64,000 nucleotides of DNA, from the NCBI GenBank assembly GCA_037893245.1, contig JBAIAA010000538.1:558001-622000 (forward strand), in the 5' to 3' direction. The DNA is from Crossaster papposus. Its lineage: Eukaryota; Echinodermata; Asteroidea; Velatida; Solasteridae. Shown piece by piece: positions 12,429 to 23,709 of this stretch. A program made the translations under genes and the position numbers. How positions within the stretch are numbered: the stretch's first letter is position 1; every line of letters starts with the position of its first letter. The notes beneath the pieces are model-generated. The model did not search any database, was not told where the DNA came from, and worked only from the letters and a program-made list of their open reading frames with translations.

Positions 12429-14089
12429 TCATTGAATTCGCATTGAATTCGCATTGAATTCGCATTGAATTCGCATTGAATTCGCATTGAATTCGCATTG
12501 AATTCGCATTGAATTCGCATTGAATTCGCATTGAATTCGCATTGAATTCGCATTGAATTCGCATTGAATTCGCATTGAATTCGCATTGAATTCGCATTGA
12601 ATTCGCATTGAATTCGCATTGAATTCGCATTGAATTCGCATTGAATTCGCATTGAATTCGCATTGAATTCGCATTGAATTCGCATTGAATTCGCATTGAA
12701 TTCGCATTGAATTCGCATTGAATTCGCATTGAATTCGCATTGAATTCGCATTGAATTCGCATTGAATTCGCATTGAATTCGCATTGAATTCGCATTGAAT
12801 TCGCATTGAATTCGCATTGAATTCGCATTGAATTCGCATTGAATTCGCATTGAATTCGCATTGAATTCGCATTGAATTCGCATTGAATTCGCATTGAATT
12901 CGCATTGAATTCGCATTGAATTCGCATTGAATTCGCATTGAATTCGCATTGAATTCGCATTGAATTCGCATTGAATTCGCATTGAATTCGCATTGAATTC
13001 GCATTGAATTCGCATTGAATTCGCATTGAATTCGCATTGAATTCGCATTGAATTCGCATTGAATTCGCATTGAATTCGCATTGAATTCGCATTGAATTCG
13101 CATTGAATTCGCATTGAATTCGCATTGAATTCGCATTGAATTCGCATTGAATTCGCATTGAATTCGCATTGAATTCGCATTGAATTCGCATTGAATTCGC
13201 ATTGAATTCGCATTGAATTCGCATTGAATTCGCATTGAATTCGCATTGAATTCGCATTGAATTCGCATTGAATTCGCATTGAATTCGCATTGAATTCGCA
13301 TTGAATTCGCATTGAATTCGCATTGAATTCGCATTGAATTCGCATTGAATTCGCATTGAATTCGCATTGAATTCGCATTGAATTCGCATTGAATTCGCAT
13401 TGAATTCGCATTGACTTCGCATTGACTTCGCATTGACTTCGCATTGACTTCGCATTGACTTCGCATTGACTTCGCATTGACTTCGCATTGACTTCGCATT
13501 GACTTCGCATTGACTTCGCATTGACTTCGCATTGACTTCGCATTGACTTCGCATTGAATTCGCATTGAATTCGCATTGAATTCGCATTGAATTCGCATTG
13601 ACTTCGCATTGACTTCGCATTGAATTCGCATTGAATTCGCATTGAATTCGCATTGAATTCGCATTGAATTCGCATTGAATTCGCATTGACTTCGCATTGA
13701 ATTCGCATTGAATTCGCATTGACTTCGCATTGAATTCGCATTGACTTCGCATTGACTTCGCATTGAATTCGCATTGAATTCGCATTGAATTCGCATTGAA
13801 TTCGCATTGAATTCGCATTGAATTCGCATTGAATTCGCATTGACTTCGCATTGACTTCGCATTGAATTCGCATTGACTTCGCATTGACTTCGCATTGAAT
13901 TCGCATTGAATTCGCATTGAATTCGCATTGAATTCGCATTGAATTCGCATTGAATTCGCATTGAATTCGCATTGAATTCGCATTGAATTCGCATTGAATT
14001 CGCATTGAATTCGCATTGAATTCGCATTGAATTCGCATTGAATTCGCATTGAATTCGCATTGAATTCGCATTGAATTCGCATTGAATTC
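12429..14089. repeat. A array, U11 (151 copies)
   Basis: GACTTC/GAATTC mosaic at about 13413-13892. Its order of variants matches much of U7, but one internal GAATTC stretch and a flanking run are shorter, so U7 and U11 are diverged copies of one array. Confidence 0.95.
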
Positions 14090-14729
14090 GGACATCACCG
14101 GACATCACCGGACATCACCGGACATCACCGGACATCACCGGACATCACCGGACATCACCGGACATCACCGGACATCACCGGACATCACCGGACATCACCG
14201 GACATCATCGGACATCATCGGACATCATCGGACATCATCGGACATCACCGGACATCACCGGACATCACCGGACATCACCGGACATCACCGGACATCACCG
14301 GACATCACCGGACATCACCGGACATCACCGGACATCACCGGACATCACCGGACATCATCGGACATCATCGGACATCATCGGACATCATCGGACATCATCG
14401 GACATCATCGGACATCATCGGACATCATCGGGCATCATCGGGCATCATCGGGCATCATCGGACATCATCGGACATCATCGGACATCATCGGACATCACCG
14501 GACATCACCGGACATCACCGGACATCACCGGACATCACCGGACATCACCGGACATCACCGGACATCATCGGACATCACCGGACATCACCGGACATCACCG
14601 GACATCATCGGACATCATTGGACATCATCGGACATCATCGGACATCATCGGACATCATCGGACATCATCGGACATCATCGGACATCATCGAATCATCGAA
14701 TCATCAAATCATCAAATCATCAAATCATC
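14090..14729. repeat. B (60 copies) and C (5 copies), U11
   Basis: 600 bp with the long-B barcode, including the GGGCATC triplet at about 14430-14459. C is at 14690-14729. Confidence 0.95.
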
Positions 14730-15076
14730 AAATTTCCCGCGGGGGGATTTTCCGCGGGGGACTTCCCACATCAAAAAATGCGTCAAAGAATAAGTTAAAT
14801 CATTGAATTCGCATTGAATTCGCATTGAATTGGCATTGAATTCGCATTGAATTCGCATTGAATGCGTCAACGAATAATTCATTGAATTCGCATTGAATTT
14901 GCATAATTCCTTGAATTCGGCAGGGGATTTCCCCGGGAGGAATTTACCGTGGGGGGGATTTCCCGTGGGGGGATTTACCGTGGGGCAATTTCCCTTGTGG
15001 CATTTTCCGCGGGGCAATTTCCCGCAGGCGACTTCCCACATCTAAAAATGCGTCAAAGAATACGTCAAAGATTAAT
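14730..15076. repeat. U11 spacer: G1, short A, linker, G2 short form, linker
   Basis: G1 is at 14730-14800 and G2 at 14919-15042. Confidence 0.9.
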
Positions 15077-17474
15077 TCATTGAATTCGCATTGAATTCGC
15101 ATTGAATTCGCATTGAATTCGCATTGAATTCGCATTGAATTCGCATTGAATTCGCATTGAATTCGCATTGAATTCGCATTGAATTCGCATTGAATTCGCA
15201 TTGAATTCGCATTGAATTCGCATTGAATTCGCATTGAATTCGCATTGAATTCGCATTGAATTCGCATTGAATTCGCATTGAATTCGCATTGAATTCGCAT
15301 TGAATTCGCATTGAATTCGCATTGAATTCGCATTGAATTCGCATTGAATTCGCATTGAATTCGCATTGAATTCGCATTGAATTCGCATTGAATTCGCATT
15401 GAATTCGCATTGAATTCGCATTGAATTCGCATTGAATTCGCATTGAATTCGCATTGAATTCGCATTGAATTCGCATTGAATTCGCATTGAATTCGCATTG
15501 AATTCGCATTGAATTCGCATTGAATTCGCATTGAATTCGCATTGAATTCGCATTGAATTCGCATTGAATTCGCATTGAATTCGCATTGAATTCGCATTGA
15601 ATTCGCATTGAATTCGCATTGAATTCGCATTGAATTCGCATTGAATTCGCATTGAATTCGCATTGAATTCGCATTGAATTCGCATTGAATTCGCATTGAA
15701 TTCGCATTGAATTCGCATTGAATTCGCATTGAATTCGCATTGAATTCGCATTGAATTCGCATTGAATTCGCATTGAATTCGCATTGAATTCGCATTGAAT
15801 TCGCATTGAATTCGCATTGAATTCGCATTGAATTCGCATTGAATTCGCATTGAATTCGCATTGAATTCGCATTGAATTCGCATTGAATTCGCATTGAATT
15901 CGCATTGAATTCGCATTGAATTCGCATTGAATTCGCATTGAATTCGCATTGAATTCGCATTGAATTCGCATTGAATTCGCATTGAATTCGCATTGAATTC
16001 GCATTGAATTCGCATTGAATTCGCATTGAATTCGCATTGAATTCGCATTGACTTCGCATTGACTTCGCATTGACTTCGCATTGACTTCGCATTGACTTCG
16101 CATTGACTTCGCATTGACTTCGCATTGACTTCGCATTGACTTCGCATTGACTTCGCATTGACTTCGCATTGACTTCGCATTGACTTCGCATTGACTTCGC
16201 ATTGACTTCGCATTGACTTCGCATTGACTTCGCATTGACTTCGCATTGACTTCGCATTAAATTCGCATTGAATTCGCATTGAATTCGCATTGAATTCGCA
16301 TTGACTTCGCATTGACTTCGCATTGAATTCGCATTGAATTCGCATTGATTTCGCATTGAATTCGCATTGAATTCGCATTGAATTCGCATTGACTTCGCAT
16401 TGAATTCGCATTGAATTCGCATTGACTTCGCATTGAATTCGCATTGACTTCGCATTGACTTCGCATTGAATTCGCATTGAATTCGCATTGAATTCGCATT
16501 GAATTCGCATTGAATTCGCATTGAATTCGCATTGAATTCGCATTGACTTCGCATTGACTTCGCATTGAATTCGCATTGAATTCGCATTGAATTCGCATTG
16601 AATTCGCATTGAATTCGCATTGAATTCGCATTGAATTCGCATTGACTTCGCATTGAATTCGCATTGACTTCGCATTGACTTCGCATTGAATTCGCATTGA
16701 ATTCGCATTGAATTCGCATTGAATTCGCATTGAATTCGCATTGAATTCGCATTGAATTCGCATTGAATTCGCATTGAATTCGCATTGAATTCGCATTGAA
16801 TTCGCATTGAATTCGCATTGAATTCGCATTGACTTCGCATTGAATTCGCATTGAATTCGCATTGAATTCGCATTGAATTCGCATTGACTTCGCATTGACT
16901 TCGCATTGACTTCGCATTGACTTCGCATTGACTTCGCATTGAATTCGCATTGAATTCGCATTGAATTCGCATTGAATTCGCATTGACTTCGCATTGACTT
17001 CGCATTGACTTCGCATTGACTTCGCATTGACTTCGCATTGACTTCGCATTGACTTCGCATTGACTTCGCATTGACTTCGCATTGACTTCGCATTGACTTC
17101 GCATTGACTTCGCATTGACTTCGCATTGACTTCGCATTGACTTCGCATTGACTTCGCATTGACTTCGCATTGACTTCGCATTGACTTCGCATTGACTTCG
17201 CATTGACTTCGCATTGACTTCGCATTGACTTCGCATTGACTTCGCATTGACTTCGCATTGACTTCGCATTGACTTCGCATTGACTTCGCATTGACTTCGC
17301 ATTGACTTCGCATTGACTTCGCATTGACTTCGCATTGACTTCGCATTGACTTCGCATTGAATTCGCATTGACTTCGCATTGACTTCGCATTGAATTCGCA
17401 TTGAATTCGCATTGAATTCGCATTGAATTCGCATTGAATTCGCATTGAATTCGCATTGAATTCGCATTGAATTC
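15077..17474. repeat. A array, U12 (218 copies, longest in window)
   Basis: This array has two long pure GACTTC runs (about 16052-16254 and 16985-17352) around the mosaic seen in U7 and U11, plus single AAATTC (16260) and GATTTC (about 16347) variants. The minus strand is open for 849 codons over this array only because the 11-bp unit contains no minus-strand stop in any frame. Confidence 0.95.
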
Positions 17475-18144
17475 GGACATCACCGGACATCACCGGACAT
17501 CACCGGACATCACCGGACATCACCGGACATCACCGGACATCACCGGACATCACCGGACATCACCGGACATCACCGGACATCATCGGACATCATCGGACAT
17601 CATCGGACATCATCGGACATCATCGGACATCACCGGACATCACCGGACATCACCGGACATCACCGGACATCACCGGACATCACCGGACATCACCGGACAT
17701 CACCGGACATCACCGGACATCACCGGACATCACCGGACATCATCGGACATCATCGGACATCATCGGACATCATCGGACATCATCGGACATCATCGGACAT
17801 CATCGGACATCATCGGGCATCATCGGGCATCATCGGGCATCATCGGACATCATCGGACATCATCGGACATCATCGGACATCACCGGACATCACCGGACAT
17901 CACCGGACATCACCGGACATCACCGGACATCACCGGACATCACCGGACATCATCGGACATCATCGGACATCACCGGACATCACCGGACATCACCGGACAT
18001 CATCGGACATCATTGGACATCATCGGACATCATCGGACATCATCGGACATCATCGGACATCATCGGACATCATCGGACATCATCGGACATCATCGGACAT
18101 CATCGAATCATCGAATCATCAAATCATCAAATCATCAAATCATC
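17475..18144. repeat. B (63 copies) and C (5 copies), U12
   Basis: 630 bp with the long-B barcode. The terminal CATC block after the single CATT unit has grown compared with U6. Confidence 0.95.
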
Positions 18145-18502
18145 AAATTTCCCGCGGGGGGATTTTCCGCGGGGGACTTCCCACATCAAAAAATGCGTCA
18201 AAGAATAAGTTAAATCATTGAATTCGCATTGAATTCGCATTGAATTGGCATTGAATTCGCATTGAATTCGCATTGAATTCGCATTGAATGCGTCAACGAA
18301 TAATTCATTGAATTCGCATTGAATTTGCATAATTCCTTGAATTCGGCAGGGGATTTCCCCGGGAGGAATTTCCCGTGGGGGGGATTTCCCGTGGGGGGAT
18401 TTACCGTGGGGCAATTTCCCTTGTGGCATTTTCCGCGGGGCAATTTCCCGCAGGCGACTTCCCACATCTAAAAATGCGTCAAAGAATACGTCAAAGATTA
18501 AT
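18145..18502. repeat. U12 spacer: G1, short A, linker, G2 short form, linker
   Basis: G1 is at 18145-18215. The short A array has one more unit than in other short-form spacers. G2 is at 18345-18468 and carries GGAATTTCCCGTGGGG instead of TTTACC, a marker shared with U13 and U14. Confidence 0.9.
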
Positions 18503-18986
18503 TCATTGAATTCGCATTGAATTCGCATTGAATTCGCATTGAATTCGCATTGAATTCGCATTGAATTCGCATTGACTTCGCATTGAATTCGCATTGACTT
18601 CGCATTGACTTCGCATTGACTTCGCATTGACTTCGCATTGACTTCGCATTGACTTCGCATTGACTTCGCATTGAATTCGCATTGACTTCGCATTGAATTC
18701 GCATTGAATTCGCATTGAATTCGCATTGAATTCGCATTGAATTCGCATTGAATTCGCATTGAATTCGCATTGAATTCGCATTGAATTCGCATTGAATTCG
18801 CATTGAATTCGCATTGAATTCGCATTGAATTCGCATTGAATTCGCATTGAATTCGCATTGAATTCGCATTGAATTCGCATTGAATTCGCATTGAATTCGC
18901 ATTGAATTCGCATTGAATTCGCATTGAATTCGCATTGAATTCGCATTGAATTCGCATTGAATTCGCATTGAATTCGCATTGAATTC
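18503..18986. repeat. A array, U13 (44 copies)
   Basis: A short array with a GACTTC mosaic at about 18574-18690 and pure GAATTC beyond. Confidence 0.94.
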
Positions 18987-19676
18987 GGACATCACCGGAC
19001 ATCACCGGACATCACCGGACATCACCGGACATCACCGGACATCACCGGACATCACCGGACATCACCGAACATCACCGGACATCACCGGACATCACCGGAC
19101 ATCACCGGACATCATCGGACATCATCGGACATCATCGGACATCATCGGACATCACCGGACATCACCGGACATCACCGGACATCACCGGACATCACCGGAC
19201 ATCACCGGACATCACCGGACATCACCGGTCATCACCGGACATCACCGGACATCACCGGACATCATCGGACATCATCGGACATCATCGGACATCATCGGAC
19301 ATCATCGGACATCATCGGACATCATCGGACATCATCGGGCATCATCGGGCATCATCGGGCATCATCGGACATCATCGGACATCATCGGACATCATCGGAC
19401 ATCACCGGACATCACCGGACATCACCGGACATCACCGGACATCACCGGACATCACCGGACATCACCGGACATCATCGGACATCATCGGACATCACCGGAC
19501 ATCACCGGACATCACCGGACATCATCGGACATCATTGGACATCATCGGACATCATCGGACATCATCGGACATCATCGGACATCATCGGACATCATCGGAC
19601 ATCATCGGACATCATCGGACATCATCGGACATCATCGAATCATCGAATCATCAAATCATCAAATCATCAAATCATC
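18987..19676. repeat. B (65 copies) and C (5 copies), U13
   Basis: 650 bp with the long-B barcode plus a private GAACATCACC (near 19067) and a GGTCATCACC unit (near 19228). The GGTCATC variant is also in U14. Confidence 0.95.
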
Positions 19677-20023
19677 AAATTTCCCGCGGGGGGATTTTCC
19701 GCGGGGGACTTCCCACATCAAAAAATGCGTCAAAGAATAAGTTAAATCATTGAATTCGCATTGAATTCGCATTGAATTGGCATTGAATTCGCATTGAATT
19801 CGCATTGAATGCGTCAACGAATAATTCATTGAATTCGCATTGAATTTGCATAATTCCTTGAATTCGGCAGGGGATTTCCCCGGGAGGAATTTCCCGTGGG
19901 GGGGATTTCCCGTGGGGGGATTTACCGTGGGGCAATTTCCCTTGTGGCATTTTCCGCGGGGCAATTTCCCGCAGGCGACTTCCCACATCTAAAAATGCGT
20001 CAAAGAATACGTCAAAGATTAAT
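19677..20023. repeat. U13 spacer: G1, short A, linker, G2 short form, linker
   Basis: G1 is at 19677-19747 and G2 at 19866-19989 (TTTCCC marker). Confidence 0.9.
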
Positions 20024-20463
20024 TCATTGAATTCGCATTGAATTCGCATTGAATTCGCATTGAATTCGCATTGAATTCGCATTGAATTCGCATAGAATTC
20101 GCATTGAATTCGCATTGAATTCGCATTGAATTCGCATTGAATTCGCATTGAATTCGCATTGAATTCGCATTGAATTCGCATTGAATTCGCATTGAATTCG
20201 CATTGAATTCGCATTGAATTCGCATTGAATTCGCATTGAATTCGCATTGAATTCGCATTGAATTCGCATTGAATTCGCATTGAATTCGCATTGAATTCGC
20301 ATTGAATTCGCATTGAATTCGCATTGAATTCGCATTGAATTCGCATTGAATTCGCATTGAATTCGCATTGAATTCGCATTGAATTCGCATTGAATTCGCA
20401 TTGAATTCGCATTGAATTCGCATTGAATTCGCATTGAATTCGCATTGAATTCGCATTGAATTC
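20024..20463. repeat. A array, U14 (40 copies)
   Basis: Pure GAATTC units with one CATAGAATTC variant near 20091. The same variant occurs at the same offset in U15. Confidence 0.94.
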
Positions 20464-21163
20464 GGACATCACCGGACATCACCGGACATCACCGGACATC
20501 ACCGGACATCACCGGACATCACCGGACATCACCGGACATCACCGGACATCACCGGACATCACCGGACATCACCGGACATCATCGGACATCATCGGACATC
20601 ATCGGACATCATCGGACATCACCGGACATCACCGGACATCACCGGACATCACCGGACATCACCGGACATCACCGGACATCACCGGACATCACCGGTCATC
20701 ACCGGACATCACCGGACATCACCGGACATCATCGGACATCATCGGACATCATCGGACATCATCGGACATCATCGGACATCATCGGACATCATCGGACATC
20801 ATCGGGCATCATCGGGCATCATCGGGCATCATCGGACATCATCGGACATCATCGGACATCATCGGACATCACCGGACATCACCGGACATCACCGGACATC
20901 ACCGGACATCACCGGACATCACCGGACATCACCGGACATCATCGGACATCATCGGACATCACCGGACATCACCGGACATCACCGGACATCATCGGACATC
21001 ATTGGACATCATCGGACATCATCGGACATCATCGGACATCATCGGACATCATCGGACATCATCGGACATCATCGGACATCATCGGACATCATCGGACATC
21101 ATCGGACATCATCGGACATCATCGAATCATCGAATCATCAAATCATCAAATCATCAAATCATC
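20464..21163. repeat. B (66 copies) and C (5 copies), U14
   Basis: 660 bp, the longest B array. It carries the long-B barcode and the GGTCATC unit (near 20695) shared with U13. The block after the CATT unit has about 12 CATC units against 7 in U6. Confidence 0.95.
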
Positions 21164-21510
21164 AAATTTCCCGCGGGGGGATTTTCCGCGGGGGACTTCC
21201 CACATCAAAAAATGCGTCAAAGAATAAGTTAAATCATTGAATTCGCATTGAATTCGCATTGAATTGGCATTGAATTCGCATTGAATTCGCATTGAATGCG
21301 TCAACGAATAATTCATTGAATTCGCATTGAATTTGCATAATTCCTTGAATTCGGCAGGGGATTTCCCCGGGAGGAATTTCCCGTGGGGGGGATTTCCCGT
21401 GGGGGGATTTACCGTGGGGCAATTTCCCTTGTGGCATTTTCCGCGGGGCAATTTCCCGCAGGCGACTTCCCACATCTAAAAATGCGTCAAAGAATACGTC
21501 AAAGATTAAT
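21164..21510. repeat. U14 spacer: G1, short A, linker, G2 short form, linker
   Basis: G1 is at 21164-21234 and G2 at 21353-21476. Confidence 0.9.
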
Positions 21511-22555
21511 TCATTGAATTCGCATTGAATTCGCATTGAATTCGCATTGAATTCGCATTGAATTCGCATTGAATTCGCATAGAATTCGCATTGAATTCGC
21601 ATTGAATTCGCATTGAATTCGCATTGAATTCGCATTGAATTCGCATTGAATTCGCATTGAATTCGCATTGAATTCGCATTGAATTCGCATTGAATTCGCA
21701 TTGAATTCGCATTGAATTCGCATTGAATTCGCATTGAATTCGCATTGAATTCGCATTGAATTCGCATTGAATTCGCATTGAATTCGCATTGAATTCGCAT
21801 TGAATTCGCATTGAATTCGCATTGAATTCGCATTGAATTCGCATTGAATTCGCATTGACTTCGCATTGAATTCGCATTGAATTCGCATTGAATTCGCATT
21901 GACTTCGCATTGACTTCGCATTGACTTCGCATTGACTTCGCATTGACTTCGCATTGACTTCGCATTGAATTCGCATTGAATTCGCATTGAATTCGCATTG
22001 AATTCGCATTGAATTCGCATTGAATTCGCATTGAATTCGCATTGAATTCGCATTGAACTCGCATTGAATTCGCATTGAATTCGCATTGAATTCGCATTGA
22101 ATTCGCATTGAATTCGCATTGAATTCGCATTGAATTCGCATTGAATTCGCATTGAATTCGCATTGAATTCGCATTGAATTCGCATTGACTTCGCATTGAC
22201 TTCGCATTGACTTCGCATTGACTTCGCATTGACTTCGCATTGACTTCGCATTGACTTCGCATTGACTTCGCATTGACTTCGCATTGACTTCGCATTGACT
22301 TCGCATTGAATTCGCATTGAATTCGCATTGAATTCGCATTGAATTCGCATTGAATTCGCATTGAATTCGCATTGAATTCGCATTGAATTCGCATTGAATT
22401 CGCATTGAATTCGCATTGAATTCGCATTGAATTCGCATTGAATTCGCATTGAATTCGCATTGAATTCGCATTGAATTCGCATTGAATTCGCATTGAATTC
22501 GCATTGAATTCGCATTGAATTCGCATTGAATTCGCATTGAATTCGCATTGAATTC
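21511..22555. repeat. A array, U15 (95 copies)
   Basis: Contains the CATAGAATTC variant near 21579, two GACTTC islands (about 21853-21964 and 22190-22306) and one GAACTC unit. It is the last long A array before the domain decays. Confidence 0.94.
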
Positions 22556-22743
22556 GGACATCATCGGACATCATCGGACATCATCGGACATCATCGGACA
22601 TCATCGGACATCATCGGACATCATCGGACATCATCGGACATCATTTCGGACATCATTTCGGACATCATTTCGGACATCATTTCGGACATCATCGGACATC
22701 ATCGGACATCATCGGACATCATCGGACATCATCGGACATCATC
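22556..22743. repeat. Variant B array with 12-bp units, U15
   Basis: 10-bp GGACATCATC units flank four 12-bp units GGACATCATTTC at about 22636-22685. The usual barcode, C and G1 modules are all absent, and the array passes directly into 11-bp units. Confidence 0.93.
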
Positions 22744-22879
22744 GAATTCGCATTGAATTCGCGTTGAATTCGCGTTGAATTCGCGTTGAATTCGCGTTGA
22801 ATTCGCGTTGAATTCGCATTGAATTCGCATTGAATTCGCATTGAATTCGCATTGAATTCGCATTGAATTCGCATTGAAT
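22744..22879. repeat. A array with GCGTT variants
   Basis: About 12 units, of which five consecutive ones are GAATTCGCGTT. It ends in the GAATGCGTCAAA linker. Confidence 0.93.
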
Positions 22880-23123
22880 GCGTCAAAAAATACGTCAAAG
22901 AATACGTCAACGAATAATTCATTGAATTCGCATTGAATTTGCATAATTCCTTGAATTCGGCAGGGGATTTCCCCGGGAGGAATTTCTCGTGGGGGGTATT
23001 TCCCGTGGGGGGTATTTCCCGTGGGGGGTATTTCCCGTGGGGGGATTTACCGTGGGGCGATTTCCAGTGGGGTAATTTCCCACATCTAAAAATGCGTCAA
23101 AGAATACGTCAAAGATTAATTCA
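22880..23123. repeat. U15 spacer: linker, rearranged G2, linker
   Basis: The GC-rich module at 22959-23086 has three near-identical GGTATTTCCCGTGGGG sub-units in a row, an arrangement not seen in any other G2. The 15-bp sub-repeat has therefore amplified locally. Confidence 0.88.
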
Positions 23124-23240
23124 TTGAATTCGCATTGAATTCGCATTGAATTCCCATTGAATTCCCATTGAATTCCCATTGAATTCCCATTGAATTTCCA
23201 TTGAATTCCCATTGAATTCCCATTGAATTCCCATTAAAAA
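23124..23240. repeat. Degenerating A array (CCCATT variants)
   Basis: After two canonical units the 11-bp unit becomes GAATTCCCATT for about eight copies, including one GAATTTCCATT. It then breaks at CCATTAAAAATCGC. This is the edge of the homogeneous satellite. Confidence 0.9.
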
Positions 23241-23247
23241 TCGCATT

Positions 23248-23399
23248 GAATTCGCAGGAGAAATTGCAGAAGAAATCGCGGAAGAATTCGCAAAAGATTT
23301 CGCAGAATTTATCCATGAATGCGCAAAAGAATATATGACAAAAAATGTAAAGAATTCGCAGATGTGAGGAATTTTGATGAAAGCAAAGAATTGAAAGAA
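23248..23399 (+). pseudogene. 12-bp-periodic Glu/Ala/Phe/Lys coding-like relic, copy 1
   Basis: In the frame starting at GAATTCGCAGGA the sequence reads EFAGEIAEEIAEEFAKDFAE and continues FIHECAKEY before the 2-bp insertion at about 23331-23337 shifts the frame. The repeat step is 12 bp (4 codons). No start codon or recognisable family is visible, and it may never have been a gene. I call it a relic because the intact frame is seen in copy 2 and because the repeat units differ by conservative codons. Confidence 0.3.
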
Positions 23400-23521
23400 T
23401 TATAATTAAAACGCGGAAAAAAGATGCAACCTATTGCCAAAAATACAAAGAAGGCGAATAAGAATGCATATAAAAATTATAAAAGAATAAGAATAAGAAT
23501 ACAAAAAAAGCGAAAAAGATT

Positions 23522-23593
23522 GGACATCATGGACATCATGGACATCATGGACATCATGGACATCATGGACATCATGGACATCATGGACATCAT
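23522..23593. repeat. 9-bp form of module B (8 copies)
   Basis: Eight perfect GGACATCAT units replace the 10-bp unit. The period is a multiple of 3 here, so every unit reads Met-Asp-Ile in one frame. Confidence 0.94.
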
Positions 23594-23709
23594 CAAATCA
23601 TCAAATCATCAAATCATCAAATCATCAAATCATCAAATCATCAAATCATCAAATCATCAAATCATCAAATCATCAAATTTCCCGCGGGGGGATTTTCCGC
23701 GGGGGACTT
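23594..23709. repeat. C array (about 10 copies) and G1
   Basis: About ten AAATCATC units without the GAATCATC form, followed by a G1 with the CCCGCGGGGGGATTTTCC core. It is the last G1 in the window. Confidence 0.9.

Larger units (their letters stand above)
1..23240. repeat. Higher-order satellite domain (modules A, B, C, G1, G2)
   Basis: This is one nested tandem-repeat domain that continues off the left edge. The building blocks are A (GAATTCGCATT, 11 bp), B (GGACATCATC or GGACATCACC, 10 bp), C (GAATCATC then AAATCATC, 8 bp), the short GC-rich spacer G1 and the longer GC-rich spacer G2. A full unit runs A-B-C-G1-short A-linker-G2-linker. Sixteen units are visible, and some lack B, C and G1. 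Spacers of the same class are nearly identical between units, while A and B copy numbers vary, which is the pattern expected from replication slippage plus unequal exchange or gene conversion. No gene is recognisable inside it. Confidence 0.97.
23080..23521. repeat. Edge duplication, copy 1
   Basis: The segment from CCCACATCTAAAAATGCG through degenerate A units and the 12-bp-periodic relic to AAAAAAAGCGAAAAAGATT is repeated at 23710-24117 with few differences. Copy 1 has a 2-bp insertion (ATATATGAC against ATATGAC) near 23331-23337 and a GAATTG in place of GAATTC near its end. Confidence 0.9.

Noticed and set aside
14944..17493. 849-codon minus-strand open frame with an 11-residue repeat, and similar frames in other A arrays
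   Set aside because: All three minus frames are equally open because the 11-bp unit lacks stops on that strand. Copies differ by whole units without regard to frame, and there is no sign of selection on a protein.
1..23240. CRISPR-like array of direct repeats
   Set aside because: There are no unique spacers between units and no cas genes. The repeats are contiguous satellites of 8-11 bp.
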